This document shows, piece by piece, positions 11,761-19,836 of a DNA stretch of 64,000 bases. The notes below the pieces were generated by a model. The model saw only the letters and a program-made list of their open reading frames with translations. It did not search any database and had not been told where the DNA came from. Numbering within the stretch: the first letter of the stretch is position 1; every line of letters begins with the position of its first letter. The DNA is from Gemmatimonadetes bacterium 2013_60CM_65_52 (GTDB lineage: Bacteria; Gemmatimonadota; Gemmatimonadetes; Gemmatimonadales; Gemmatimonadaceae). Location: the NCBI GenBank assembly GCA_002215645.1, contig NGFI01000004.1, forward strand, positions 371,933-435,932, read 5' to 3'. The position numbers and the translations under genes are program-made.

Positions 11761-11941
11761 AGGTCGAGCACACCGGTGAGAAGGTCAGGACCTCGCGGAA
11801 TATACTTTCGTGCCACGGCGTCCGGGTACGTGAGATGCAGTCACCCTCCGCGCTGGCCCAAAATCCAGGGGACCCGTGTCGTTCGAGGACGTTTTCGCGG
11901 TCCCGCATCAGCCGAAGTCTCCTCACTACGGAGTGGGTACC

Positions 11942-12397
11942 ATGAAACAGATTCACCGGATGTTCTCGATCGCCGCACTCATGCTGCTCGCCGCGGTCAC
12001 GGTGCACGCGCAGGCGGCCACGGTTGCCTGCAAGGACGGCACGTCATCCAAGGGTGGCCGCGGCGCATGCAGCGGTCACGGCGGCGTCGTCTCGGCAAAG
12101 GCTGCGGCGAAGGCCGACGAGAAGAACGAATCGAAAGCTGAAAAGAAGGCCGAAGCCAAGGCCGAGGAAAAGCACGAGTCCAAGGCCGAGAAACGGGCCG
12201 AGCACAGGGCTGCGAAAAAGGACGAGAAGACGGAGTCCAAGGCCGAGAAGCGGGCGGAAGCCAAGGCCGAGAAGAAGGAAGGCGCCGCGACGGCAACCTG
12301 TAATGATGGTACCAAGTCCTACGCCAAGAGTCACACGGGCGCGTGCTCGGGACACGGCGGCGTGAAGGAGTGGCTCGACGGGACGAAGAAGCCCTGA
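11942..12397 (+). CDS. Secreted protein with two DUF3761-like motifs joined by a Lys/Glu/Ala linker
   Basis: 151 aa from the ATG at 11942. A signal peptide ends near VHAQA. The mature protein has CKDGTSS...GACSGHGGV at about residues 30-49 and the same pattern, CNDGTKS...GACSGHGGVKEWL, at about 119-145. Each motif is like the short DUF3761 domain, with two Cys and a Gly-His-Gly-Gly. Between them lie about 70 residues made of E-S-K-A-E-K-K-type repeats, which should form a long charged helix. One-domain DUF3761 proteins are known; two domains on a helical spacer are unusual. Function is unknown, possibly cell-envelope or metal binding. Confidence 0.75.
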   Translation: MKQIHRMFSIAALMLLAAVTVHAQAATVACKDGTSSKGGRGACSGHGGVVSAKAAAKADEKNESKAEKKAEAKAEEKHESKAEKRAEHRAAKKDEKTESKAEKRAEAKAEKKEGAATATCNDGTKSYAKSHTGACSGHGGVKEWLDGTKKP

Positions 12398-12423
12398 TGC
12401 ACCGCGCAACCGGGGAAACGAAC

Positions 12424-12450
12424 GAGGGGGCGGCTGGTCGCCGTCCCCTC
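12424..12450. terminator. Hairpin between convergent genes
   Basis: An 11-bp stem (GAGGGGGCGGC with its complement, one G-U wobble) closes a 5-base loop and is followed by GATTCTTT. It sits between the DUF3761-like gene and the convergent barrel gene and can serve both strands. Confidence 0.7.
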
Positions 12451-12471
12451 GATTCTTTACGACAACAGCCT

Positions 12472-13608
12472 TTAAGGACCGAAGCGGACGGCGAGCTGGG
12501 CGCGGAAGCCCGTCAGGTTCGCGTGCGTCGGGACGCTCGCCGCGTTGACCGTGGCCAGTTGGCCCACCGTGAAGCCCGCGCTGGGAAACAGTGAAAGCCC
12601 CACGCCATCGATCCGCGTGCGAAGACCGAACGTGGCCAGGTAGCTGGACTGCGACCGCTCGGCCGTGACACTGCCCGCAGTGCTCGCGGGCACGTTTTGC
12701 AGCCAGTGGCGTCCTTCGACATTCGGCTCCACGATCGTTCCCAGCACGTGCAACCCGACGCCGAGGTAGCCGTTCAGGATGTTCTCGCGTCCCGCTGGAT
12801 CGCCCGACGCAAACGTCCCCGATCCGCGAAAGACGTTGTACGCCGCCATCGTGACGTCGGTGCCAGCGTATGTGTTCGTCGCCAATGCTTGCGCGATGAG
12901 GCGGTTGCCGGTGTGATACACGGAGCCGCCCGCGTCGTCGTTGCCGAACGCGGAATACGTGAGACCGAGACTCACACGGCCCACGCCGAACCCATGGTCC
13001 ACTCCCACCCGCGCGCGATATTCGTCCCCCGGCTGAAAGTGCAGGGACTGGCCCGGCACGTTGAACGGCTCGTACGACGTGGAATGCCGCATCGCACCGC
13101 CGAAGCCGAGGCTCCAGTCGCCGAGCGGCTGTGCGATCGCGATACCGCCCGTGAATGCGAGTCCGGTTCCCAGGCTGTTGATCGGAAACGCGAGGAAATC
13201 ACTGGCGATGCGCCCCGCCGCCGTGAGCTGGTCAACAGTCACGGACGATCGGCCTGTGGGCAGATTCAGGCCGCCGGTGAGCACGATGAAATCGTTGCCG
13301 AGCGTGAGGTTGCCGCGCACCTGCGTGTCGGTGAGGCCGTTGATCTCGCTCACCGTGCCACCCGTCACGGAACGCGCCCGGGCGTAGGACGTCCCCACGT
13401 CGACGTTGAGGCTCGAGCCTAGAGGAATGCGCACGAACACCGGCACGGCAAGTTCGGAGACGGTCTCGTTGCTCGGCGACTTGAACTGATACTGAATGAA
13501 CTGCGGCGCGAGACGCAGCTCACTGTCGAAGATGGACTGAGCGCCGAGAGCCGGCGCAGCGATCGCGACGAGCGCGAGAGGAAACAGGCTTCGCATGGTC
13601 AGACTCAT
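12472..13608 (-). CDS. Outer membrane beta-barrel protein
   Basis: 378 aa. A signal peptide ends at GALGAQ. The body alternates hydrophobic and polar residues in about a dozen strands with Gly/Asn/Asp turns, and the last residues (AQLAVRFGP) carry the near-terminal Phe of barrel proteins. GGLNLPTGRSSVT resembles the plasma of strands in transporter-type barrels of the phenol-degradation MetA group, but I would not name it. The ATG at 13606-13608 overlaps the stop of the upstream TPR/CsgG-like lipoprotein (ATGA), so the two are coupled and may form one envelope system. Confidence 0.75.
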   Translation of the reverse strand: MSLTMRSLFPLALVAIAAPALGAQSIFDSELRLAPQFIQYQFKSPSNETVSELAVPVFVRIPLGSSLNVDVGTSYARARSVTGGTVSEINGLTDTQVRGNLTLGNDFIVLTGGLNLPTGRSSVTVDQLTAAGRIASDFLAFPINSLGTGLAFTGGIAIAQPLGDWSLGFGGAMRHSTSYEPFNVPGQSLHFQPGDEYRARVGVDHGFGVGRVSLGLTYSAFGNDDAGGSVYHTGNRLIAQALATNTYAGTDVTMAAYNVFRGSGTFASGDPAGRENILNGYLGVGLHVLGTIVEPNVEGRHWLQNVPASTAGSVTAERSQSSYLATFGLRTRIDGVGLSLFPSAGFTVGQLATVNAASVPTHANLTGFRAQLAVRFGP

Positions 13609-14975
13609 GGCTTCGGACGCGTGATGACGATCGTGACCTTTGCCGTTGCCGACGGATTGTCCGTCCCCGTACCAGCGGACACGGGATCCTTTTGTCCCGG
13701 GTTCGAGCTGCCGCTGGTGTTGGCGCTTGCCCCTGTCGCGGAACCAGTCGGCGATGGATTGAGATCGCCCGCCGCCGCCTGCGCCGTCGAGCCCAGGCTC
13801 ACCGGATTCGTCGTCGCAGTCGGCGCAGGTGCACCCTGCGTTGCGGCCTGCACGACGGCGCCCTCGGTCGTACCACGCAGGCTGACTTCCACCGTCTGCG
13901 CGGTGACGGCCGCTCCAACCGTGGCCTGCCGTGCTTCCTGACTCTTCTGCTGCGCGGCATTGAAGCCCGGATCGAGTCGCACGGCTTCGTTGAAGTAGCG
14001 ACTCGCGTCGTCGTAGCGGCCCTCGTCTTCAGCGGTGAGGCCGCGGCTGTACGCGAGGAACGCCGCAAGCGACCGTGTCGGCCGCTGTTCGATCTGGTTG
14101 CGCTCGGCCACGGTGAGCGTGACGCCAAGCGACTCGAAGAGATCGAGCGCGAGCTTCTTCTCGATGTTGAACACCTGGTCGAGCTGGTCCGACGCGGTGG
14201 CCGTACCGGCGATCTGGCTCGTCGGCACATCCACCACCGAGGCGGCCACGCTGAGCCCCTGGTCGCCGACCTGATTGAGCGACCCCTGCACGAGCTTGCC
14301 GGCGCGAATGAGCTTGCCGGTGCGCACGTTCGTCGTGGCGTCCGTAGCGCCGCCCTTCTGGAGTTGCAATTCGTCCAGAAGGGCCTGAACGCGCGCCCGC
14401 TCGACGAGGGTGAGCTGCGAGGAGCGCGCGAGATCGGTGGTCAGCAGATCCGCGAATCCGCGCTCGAGCGACTTGAGCGTGGTGTCACTGCCGCTGAACC
14501 GCATCGGAAGGACCGCGACCGTGCGCGGATTCCCGGGTTCTCTCGCAATCGTTGCCTCTTGCGCCACCGCCGTCTTCGCATCGGCGACGATCTCCTTCTT
14601 CGTCAGCGCGACGAGGCGGCTCTCGAGCTGTCCGCGCACGCGGCTGGTGCGCCCGTACTGGATGTACGACGAATACGCCGCCTTGGCCGCCTTCAGATCT
14701 CCGAGCGCCTCGGCGCTCAACCCGAGGAACAGGGCGGTGGTTCCGTCCTTCGGGTCGAGTCGCTGCGCGGTCTCGAGCGCGGCGCGTGCCTCGGCGAAGC
14801 GATCGGCCTTGTAGTACGCGATGCCTAGCGAGCGATTGACGGCAGCGGACGTCGGAGTGCTCCGCTGCTGCTCCTCGAGACGGGTCACGGACTCGGACGT
14901 GCTCATACCTCCCGTGGCGCAGCCGATGCCGGCCGCCAGCACGAGAGTCGGGACGATTGACCTGTAGATTCGCAT
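13605..14975 (-). CDS. TPR lipoprotein with a CsgG/FlgO-like domain
   Basis: 456 aa from the ATG at 14973-14975, which has AGGAGG upstream; a frame reaching 15026 is longer but lacks this. The N-terminus ends in AAGIGC, a lipobox. Residues about 40-130 carry TPR-like repeats (LGIAYYKADRFAEARAALE). Residues about 165-300 resemble the CsgG/FlgO domain: VAVLPM, GFADLLTTDLARS, LTLVERARVQALLDE, and KLVQGSL. Another TPR pair follows (AYSRGLTAEDEGRYDDASRYFNEA), then a Thr/Ala/Pro-rich tail. CsgG-like domains form or assist envelope export pores. It is translationally coupled to the downstream barrel. Confidence 0.8.
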   Translation of the reverse strand: MRIYRSIVPTLVLAAGIGCATGGMSTSESVTRLEEQQRSTPTSAAVNRSLGIAYYKADRFAEARAALETAQRLDPKDGTTALFLGLSAEALGDLKAAKAAYSSYIQYGRTSRVRGQLESRLVALTKKEIVADAKTAVAQEATIAREPGNPRTVAVLPMRFSGSDTTLKSLERGFADLLTTDLARSSQLTLVERARVQALLDELQLQKGGATDATTNVRTGKLIRAGKLVQGSLNQVGDQGLSVAASVVDVPTSQIAGTATASDQLDQVFNIEKKLALDLFESLGVTLTVAERNQIEQRPTRSLAAFLAYSRGLTAEDEGRYDDASRYFNEAVRLDPGFNAAQQKSQEARQATVGAAVTAQTVEVSLRGTTEGAVVQAATQGAPAPTATTNPVSLGSTAQAAAGDLNPSPTGSATGASANTSGSSNPGQKDPVSAGTGTDNPSATAKVTIVITRPKP

Positions 14976-14986
14976 GCCACCGCCTC

Positions 14987-15886
14987 CTAGCGGTCCGGGT
15001 CCAGCATATCTTCGAAGCGCATCCACTGCGCATAGAAGTAGAGATCGACGTAGCCAGTCGCGCCGTTGCGATTTTTCCGCACCAGCAGCTCGGTCGCGCC
15101 CTCGATCTCCCGGGCGCTATCGTACATCGCTTCCCTGAAGAGCGCGAGTACCACGTCGGCGCGTTCCTTCGCGGCGCCGAGCGCCCCGAAGTCATCCAGC
15201 AGCGGACGGCGATTGGCACGCTCGGCAAGTCCCGACAATGGTGCCGTCAGCAGCACGGCCACATTCGCGTCGAGCGCCAGCTCTTTCAGTGCACGCACCG
15301 CGGCCGCAGCCTCCTCTTCTGTTTCGCGGGCACCGGGCAATAGCGCATGCAGTCCGTCCACCACGACGAGCTGAAGATCCCTGTGCGATTCGACTTCCTC
15401 GCGAATCCACGCAACGTGGCCGCGCGGGACGCGCTCCACGATGGGGAGGTCGTCACGAAGGCGTATCGCCGCGGCGCCGACGGCGGCGCGCGTCACGTCG
15501 TCCAGCGTCCCGCGTCGAAGGTCGTCCAGGCGCGCGCGCCCCTCGATGGCCAGCGCCCGCTCCAGAACACGGTCCGGAAGCATCTCGCCGGAGTAGAAGA
15601 TCGCTGGCCGCCGCCCCTGGGCGACGCGAAGCGCCACGGCCAGCGCGAACGCGCTCTTGCCGCTGGCGACATCGCCACCCAGAACGACCAGATCTCCCCG
15701 GCGGAGTCCACCGCCGAGCAGCTTGTCCAGGCTCGGGAATCCGGAAGGAATGGTGTCGGTGGGAGACGCACCATCAGCGACGGAATCGACGCGCCCGAGG
15801 AGAAGCGACAGGGGGGAAATGTCTGCACCTCGCGGCATGGTCCAAGATATGGGGCGCCAAGCGTGCGGAGCAATGCTATTCGTCAC
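14987..15886 (-). CDS. DnaB C-terminal/RecA-fold ATPase without the helicase N-domain
   Basis: 299 aa (283 aa if the inner ATG at 15838 is used; GGGAG lies upstream of the longer start). Walker A is GGDVASGKSAF, followed by FYSGEML in place of the DnaB LSMEM, Walker B LVVVDGLHALL, then RRPLLDDFGALGAAKERADVVLALFRE, and RKNRNGATG near the end. These blocks follow the order of the DnaB helicase C-domain. The primase-binding N-domain is missing, so it is unlikely to be the replicative helicase. It lies 11 bases upstream of the TPR/CsgG-like gene, an odd partner. A KaiC/RadA-type role is possible. Confidence 0.8.
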   Translation of the reverse strand: MTNSIAPHAWRPISWTMPRGADISPLSLLLGRVDSVADGASPTDTIPSGFPSLDKLLGGGLRRGDLVVLGGDVASGKSAFALAVALRVAQGRRPAIFYSGEMLPDRVLERALAIEGRARLDDLRRGTLDDVTRAAVGAAAIRLRDDLPIVERVPRGHVAWIREEVESHRDLQLVVVDGLHALLPGARETEEEAAAAVRALKELALDANVAVLLTAPLSGLAERANRRPLLDDFGALGAAKERADVVLALFREAMYDSAREIEGATELLVRKNRNGATGYVDLYFYAQWMRFEDMLDPDR

Positions 15887-15925
15887 ATTTGGCAGGCTCC
15901 CGCGGAGGGTCCAACCCCCTCTGTT

Positions 15926-16321
15926 TCAGTCCTTTAGGCTTGCCGCCAGGACCTCGAGCTCATGGCGCGCGGGCGCGTCCAGATAGGCCGCCGCGGCCTG
16001 CATCAGACCTGTGAGCTCGCGGGCCAGAGTTCCCGTCCGGCCGCCCGCGCTCGATTCGGCGCACCGGGTCGCCGAGGAGCGCACGGGTGTCGGGAGCGCG
16101 AGCGTGCCCAGCCAGGCTCTTGCTGCCGTACTCCGGGTGGTACGGCCGGACGCGCCCTCCTCGGCGCCGTTGCCGGCGTCCGCCGCCAGTCGGGCCGCCA
16201 CGAAACACGCGAGCGCCACTTCGCGCGCCCCGCCGATCTGTGCACGGCCCGCCAGATTCGCCAGATGGCGAAATCGGAACGTCGGTGACGCGAGCGCGTA
16301 GGGCGGCAACGTAGGGGGCAC
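15926..16321 (-). CDS. Small alanine-rich protein of unknown function
   Basis: 131 aa from a GTG at 16319-16321; the open frame reaches back to 16483, but its first 50 residues are Arg/Pro-rich and overlap the divergent regulator gene. The sequence has RHLANLAGRAQIGGAREVALACFVAARLAADAG, then LTGLMQAAAAYLDAPARHELEVLAASL, which look like helices with regular heptad-type spacing. The stop lies 39 bases before the DnaB-C-like gene, so cotranscription is likely. I do not recognise a family. Codon use fits a real gene, but start and reality are both less certain than for its neighbours. Confidence 0.5.
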   Translation of the reverse strand: MPPTLPPYALASPTFRFRHLANLAGRAQIGGAREVALACFVAARLAADAGNGAEEGASGRTTRSTAARAWLGTLALPTPVRSSATRCAESSAGGRTGTLARELTGLMQAAAAYLDAPARHELEVLAASLKD

Positions 16322-16422
16322 ACTGCAATCTGAGGCAGAGGCGGGCGGGAGAACAGGAGCACGTGTCGTCGGTCTGCTGCGCCTTCCTGTCTTACCGTCC
16401 GCCGGTCGTCTAGCTTTACGAC

Positions 16423-17985
16423 ATGCCGCAACAGGGGAAGTCCGTACTCTGGGTGGACGACGAGGCAGAGCTTCTCGAGCCACACCGCATCTTCTTGCGG
16501 GACAAGGGGTTCGACGTCGAGTCCGCCACCAACGCGGACGATGCCGCGGAGCTCGCGCGCCGGCGTCCGTTCGACCTCATATTGCTCGACGAACAGATGC
16601 CCGGCACTCGGGGGCTCGATGCGCTCAAGGAACTTCGTGAGAGCTCGCCGAATCTTCAGGTCGTGATGGTCACGAAGAGCGAGGAAGATACGACCCTGAA
16701 CGAGGCCCTCGGCAAGAACATCGGCGGTTACCTCGTGAAGCCGGTGACGCCGCGGCAGGTCTATGCCATGGTGGCGCGGTTGCTCGAGGGGCCGCGGATG
16801 CACCAGCAGGCTGTGGCACGCGCGTTCGTCGACCGCTTTCGCGCCATGCAGCTCGAGTCGCCGCGAGAGCTCGACTGGCGTGGGTGGATCGATCGCTACC
16901 TCGAGGTCGTGCAGTGGGACCTCGATCTCTCGGCGGCCAACGAAATGGGATTGCACGAGTCGCTGCGCAGTCTCTTTCCCGAGCTGCGTCGCGAGTTTGC
17001 GGCATTCATCGCGCGGACGTATCCCGCGTGGCTCGCACATCTGGAGGGCGACCGGCCCCCGCTGTCCATCGACATCGTCGGTGAGTTCCTGATGCCGGTG
17101 CTGGAGAAGGAGAAGGCGGTCGCGTTCATCGTCGTCGACTGCCTGCGGCTCGACCAGTGGCGCGTGCTGGAGCCGGTCATCGCGCCGCTCTTCGAGATCG
17201 AGACGACGCATTATTTCGGCGTCCTCCCGACTGCGACGCCGTATGCGCGAAACGCTCTGTTCAGCGGGCTCTTTCCAAACGAAATTGCCGCGCGTTTTCC
17301 CGACTGGTGGGGCGAGCGTGAGGACGAGACGCTCAATGCGCACGAGAAGGATTTGCTCGAGGCGCAACTTGGCGAGCTCGGCAAGCGCGTGCCGGTCAAG
17401 TACGACAAGATCTCGTCCTCGCACGAGGCGGACGAGCTGGACCGCCGGCTGGCGAATGCCATCTCGCCCGAGGGCATCAGCGCGTTCGTGTTCAACTTCG
17501 TGGACCTGTTGACGCACGGCAGGTCGGAGTCCGCCATCCTGTACGAGGTGGCGCGCGACGAGCTGGCACTCAGGCAACTGACGCTGCAATGGTTCAAGCG
17601 GTCCGCACTCTTCAGCGTGCTCCAGGAGGCGCGCCGCAAGAACGTGAAAGTGCTGATTACGAGCGACCACGGCTCCATTCACTGCCACACGCCAGCGACG
17701 GTGTTCGCCAAGCGCGACGCCACGCAGAACCTTCGGTACAAGTTCGGCGAGGATCTTCGCGCGGAGAATCCGGAGTACGCGCTGCTCTTCAAGAATGAGG
17801 ATGCGCTGCGGTTACCGCGGCGCGGGCTGGGCGCGAACACGCTGCTCGCTACGGGCGACACGTTCTTCGTCTATCCCACCAAGCTGCGCGAGTACCAGAG
17901 TCGATATCGCGGCTCGTTTCTGCATGGCGGCGTCACACCCGAGGAGTGCATCCTGCCCGTGTCGCTGCTGACGCCGCGACGATAG
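16423..17985 (+). CDS. PorX-like response regulator with a PglZ (alkaline-phosphatase-fold) output domain
   Basis: 520 aa. Residues 1-125 are a receiver domain with the acidic pair D12-D13, phospho-acceptor D56 (LILLDEQMPG) and K107. A helical linker follows. Residues about 205-520 form a PglZ domain: FIVVDCLRLDQW (D239), TATPYARNALFSG (T272), FNFVDLLTHGR and ITSDHGSIHCHTP (D415, H416), which are the metal-ligand positions of the alkaline phosphatase superfamily. In Bacteroidota, PorX with PorY controls the type IX secretion system and hydrolyses oligonucleotides. Here it heads an operon with a lipid exporter and acyltransferase; no PorY or T9SS gene is visible. Confidence 0.88.
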   Translation: MPQQGKSVLWVDDEAELLEPHRIFLRDKGFDVESATNADDAAELARRRPFDLILLDEQMPGTRGLDALKELRESSPNLQVVMVTKSEEDTTLNEALGKNIGGYLVKPVTPRQVYAMVARLLEGPRMHQQAVARAFVDRFRAMQLESPRELDWRGWIDRYLEVVQWDLDLSAANEMGLHESLRSLFPELRREFAAFIARTYPAWLAHLEGDRPPLSIDIVGEFLMPVLEKEKAVAFIVVDCLRLDQWRVLEPVIAPLFEIETTHYFGVLPTATPYARNALFSGLFPNEIAARFPDWWGEREDETLNAHEKDLLEAQLGELGKRVPVKYDKISSSHEADELDRRLANAISPEGISAFVFNFVDLLTHGRSESAILYEVARDELALRQLTLQWFKRSALFSVLQEARRKNVKVLITSDHGSIHCHTPATVFAKRDATQNLRYKFGEDLRAENPEYALLFKNEDALRLPRRGLGANTLLATGDTFFVYPTKLREYQSRYRGSFLHGGVTPEECILPVSLLTPRR

Positions 17986-17988
17986 GTC

Positions 17989-19836
17989 ATGTACGCACGT
18001 CTGCTTCGATATCTGCGCCCGCACGCCTGGCGCATGGCGGGCACCATCGCGTGCAACGTCATCGCCGCCGCGCTGGACGTGTTTTCGTTCACGCTGCTGG
18101 TGCCGTTCCTCAACGCACTGTTCGGAGCGCCGCAGCTCATCCCCAGAGCATCGGGGAGCTGGGTCACGTCGCTCCAGGATGCGCTGGTCGGTGCCTTTCT
18201 GAATCCAAACGACCGGCTCGGCTCCGTCGCGACGATGATGGTGGCCATCGTCTCGATCGTCGCGGTAAAGAACGTTTTCGTGTGGTTGTCGGGACAGCTC
18301 GGCGCGTCGCTTCAGGAGAACGTGACACGCGACCTGCGCGATAGCGTCTTCAGGCATCTCCAGCGCCTGCCGCTGGCGTATTTCCAGCGCACCAAGGCGG
18401 GACAGATCATCTCGCGCGTGCTGTCCGACACCGAGCAGACGAAGGCGCTCATCACCGAGCTGGTCACGCGCACGCTGTTGAGCCTCGCGCAGATCGTTGG
18501 CACGATCGTGATCCTGCTCAACTACTCGGTGCGGCTCACGTTCATCGCGCTGGTCATTGCGCCCTTGCTCACGCTGTCGCTCCAGCCGCTGTTGCGGCGC
18601 CTGCGGAGGGGACACCGGCGCCTGCGCGGCGACTACGGCGAGATCACGAGCGTGCTCCAGGAAGTCGTGGGCGGCATGCGCCTCGTGAAGTCCTTCCGCG
18701 GGGAAGCCTACGAGGACGAACGCTTTGCCGTCGCGAGTGCGCGTTACTCGAGCGGCATGGTGAAGATCAATCGCGTGTCGGCGCTCTCGCAGCCCATGAC
18801 GGAGCTCATCGGCACCTCGGTCGCCATGCTCATTCTCTGGGTCGGGGCGCGGGAAGTGCTGCTCGGCAGCGGCACCATGGACAGCGCCACGCTGATCACG
18901 TTCATGATCATGGTCATGCGCCTCCTGCCGCCACTCAAGCAACTCTCGCAAGCGCCGACGACGGCGCAGCAGTCGTTCGCGTCGGCGGAACGTCTCTTCG
19001 AGGTCCTCGATCTCCCGACGGAGCCGCAGGAGGATCGCGGCACGCGCGTCGTCAACGAGCTGCGCGACTCCCTTCAGTTCGAGCGCGTGAGCTTCTCGTA
19101 TGGCGATGACGACGTGCTCAGCGACGTATCCTTCACAGCGAGTCGCGGAACGGTCACGGCCCTCGTAGGGGCCAGTGGAGCAGGAAAGAGCACGCTCGTC
19201 GATCTCATTCCGCGCTTCTACGAGCCGACGGCTGGCAGCATCCTGTTGGACGGAGTCGATACGCGCGAGATCACGCTCGCATCGCTGCGCGGACTCACGG
19301 GAATCGTGAGCCAGGATACGGTGTTGTTCAACGATACGGTGCGCCGGAACATCGCGTACGGCGCGGCCGACCGGTTCACCGATGCGCAGGTCGAGGCGGC
19401 CGCGCGGGCGGCCAACGCACACGCCTTCATCTCGGACCTTCCCGAGGGATACGACACGGTGCTCGGCGAGCGAGGCACGCGCCTGTCCGGCGGACAACGG
19501 CAGCGGCTGGCCATTGCGCGCGCGCTGCTCACCGACCCACCCATCCTCATCCTCGACGAGGCGACGTCGGCGCTCGACTCCGAATCCGAACGGTTGGTGC
19601 AGGAGGCGATCGACCGTCTGCTCGCCGGACGCACGGTGTTCGTCATCGCGCATCGGCTCTCGACGGTGGTGGACGCCGACCAGATTCTCGTGCTGGATCG
19701 TGGACGGATCGTCGAGCGCGGCACGCACGCGGAGCTCCTCGCGAATCGCGGCGCGTATCATCGCCTGCACGAGTCTCAACTCCATCGCGGCGACGTCGAG
19801 CTCCCTCCGGTCACAATGCCGGCCACTGTCCGCTGA
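17989..19836 (+). CDS. MsbA-type ABC exporter (fused permease and ATPase)
   Basis: 615 aa half-transporter. Residues 1-320 hold six predicted membrane helices with the EA-loop-like SVLQEVVGGMRLVKSF. The ATPase domain from about residue 360 has Walker A GASGAGKST, Q-loop IVSQDTVLFN, signature LSGGQRQRLAIARAL, Walker B ILILDEATSALD and H-loop IAHRLSTV. Such homodimers flip lipid A precursors or other lipids and drugs across the inner membrane. The ATG is 3 bases after the PorX-like stop; the gene ends with TGATG overlap into a glycosyltransferase. With an LpxL-type acyltransferase two genes on, a lipid A or glycolipid substrate is the best guess. Confidence 0.92.
   Translation: MYARLLRYLRPHAWRMAGTIACNVIAAALDVFSFTLLVPFLNALFGAPQLIPRASGSWVTSLQDALVGAFLNPNDRLGSVATMMVAIVSIVAVKNVFVWLSGQLGASLQENVTRDLRDSVFRHLQRLPLAYFQRTKAGQIISRVLSDTEQTKALITELVTRTLLSLAQIVGTIVILLNYSVRLTFIALVIAPLLTLSLQPLLRRLRRGHRRLRGDYGEITSVLQEVVGGMRLVKSFRGEAYEDERFAVASARYSSGMVKINRVSALSQPMTELIGTSVAMLILWVGAREVLLGSGTMDSATLITFMIMVMRLLPPLKQLSQAPTTAQQSFASAERLFEVLDLPTEPQEDRGTRVVNELRDSLQFERVSFSYGDDDVLSDVSFTASRGTVTALVGASGAGKSTLVDLIPRFYEPTAGSILLDGVDTREITLASLRGLTGIVSQDTVLFNDTVRRNIAYGAADRFTDAQVEAAARAANAHAFISDLPEGYDTVLGERGTRLSGGQRQRLAIARALLTDPPILILDEATSALDSESERLVQEAIDRLLAGRTVFVIAHRLSTVVDADQILVLDRGRIVERGTHAELLANRGAYHRLHESQLHRGDVELPPVTMPATVR

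Noticed and set aside
11799-11806. TATATT/TATACT element between yebC and the DUF3761-like gene
   Set aside because: No matching -35 element on either strand at 16-18 bases, so I did not call a promoter.
17812-19785. 657-aa frame on the minus strand
   Set aside because: Antisense to the ABC exporter gene and extremely rich in Arg, His and Glu; no domain pattern.
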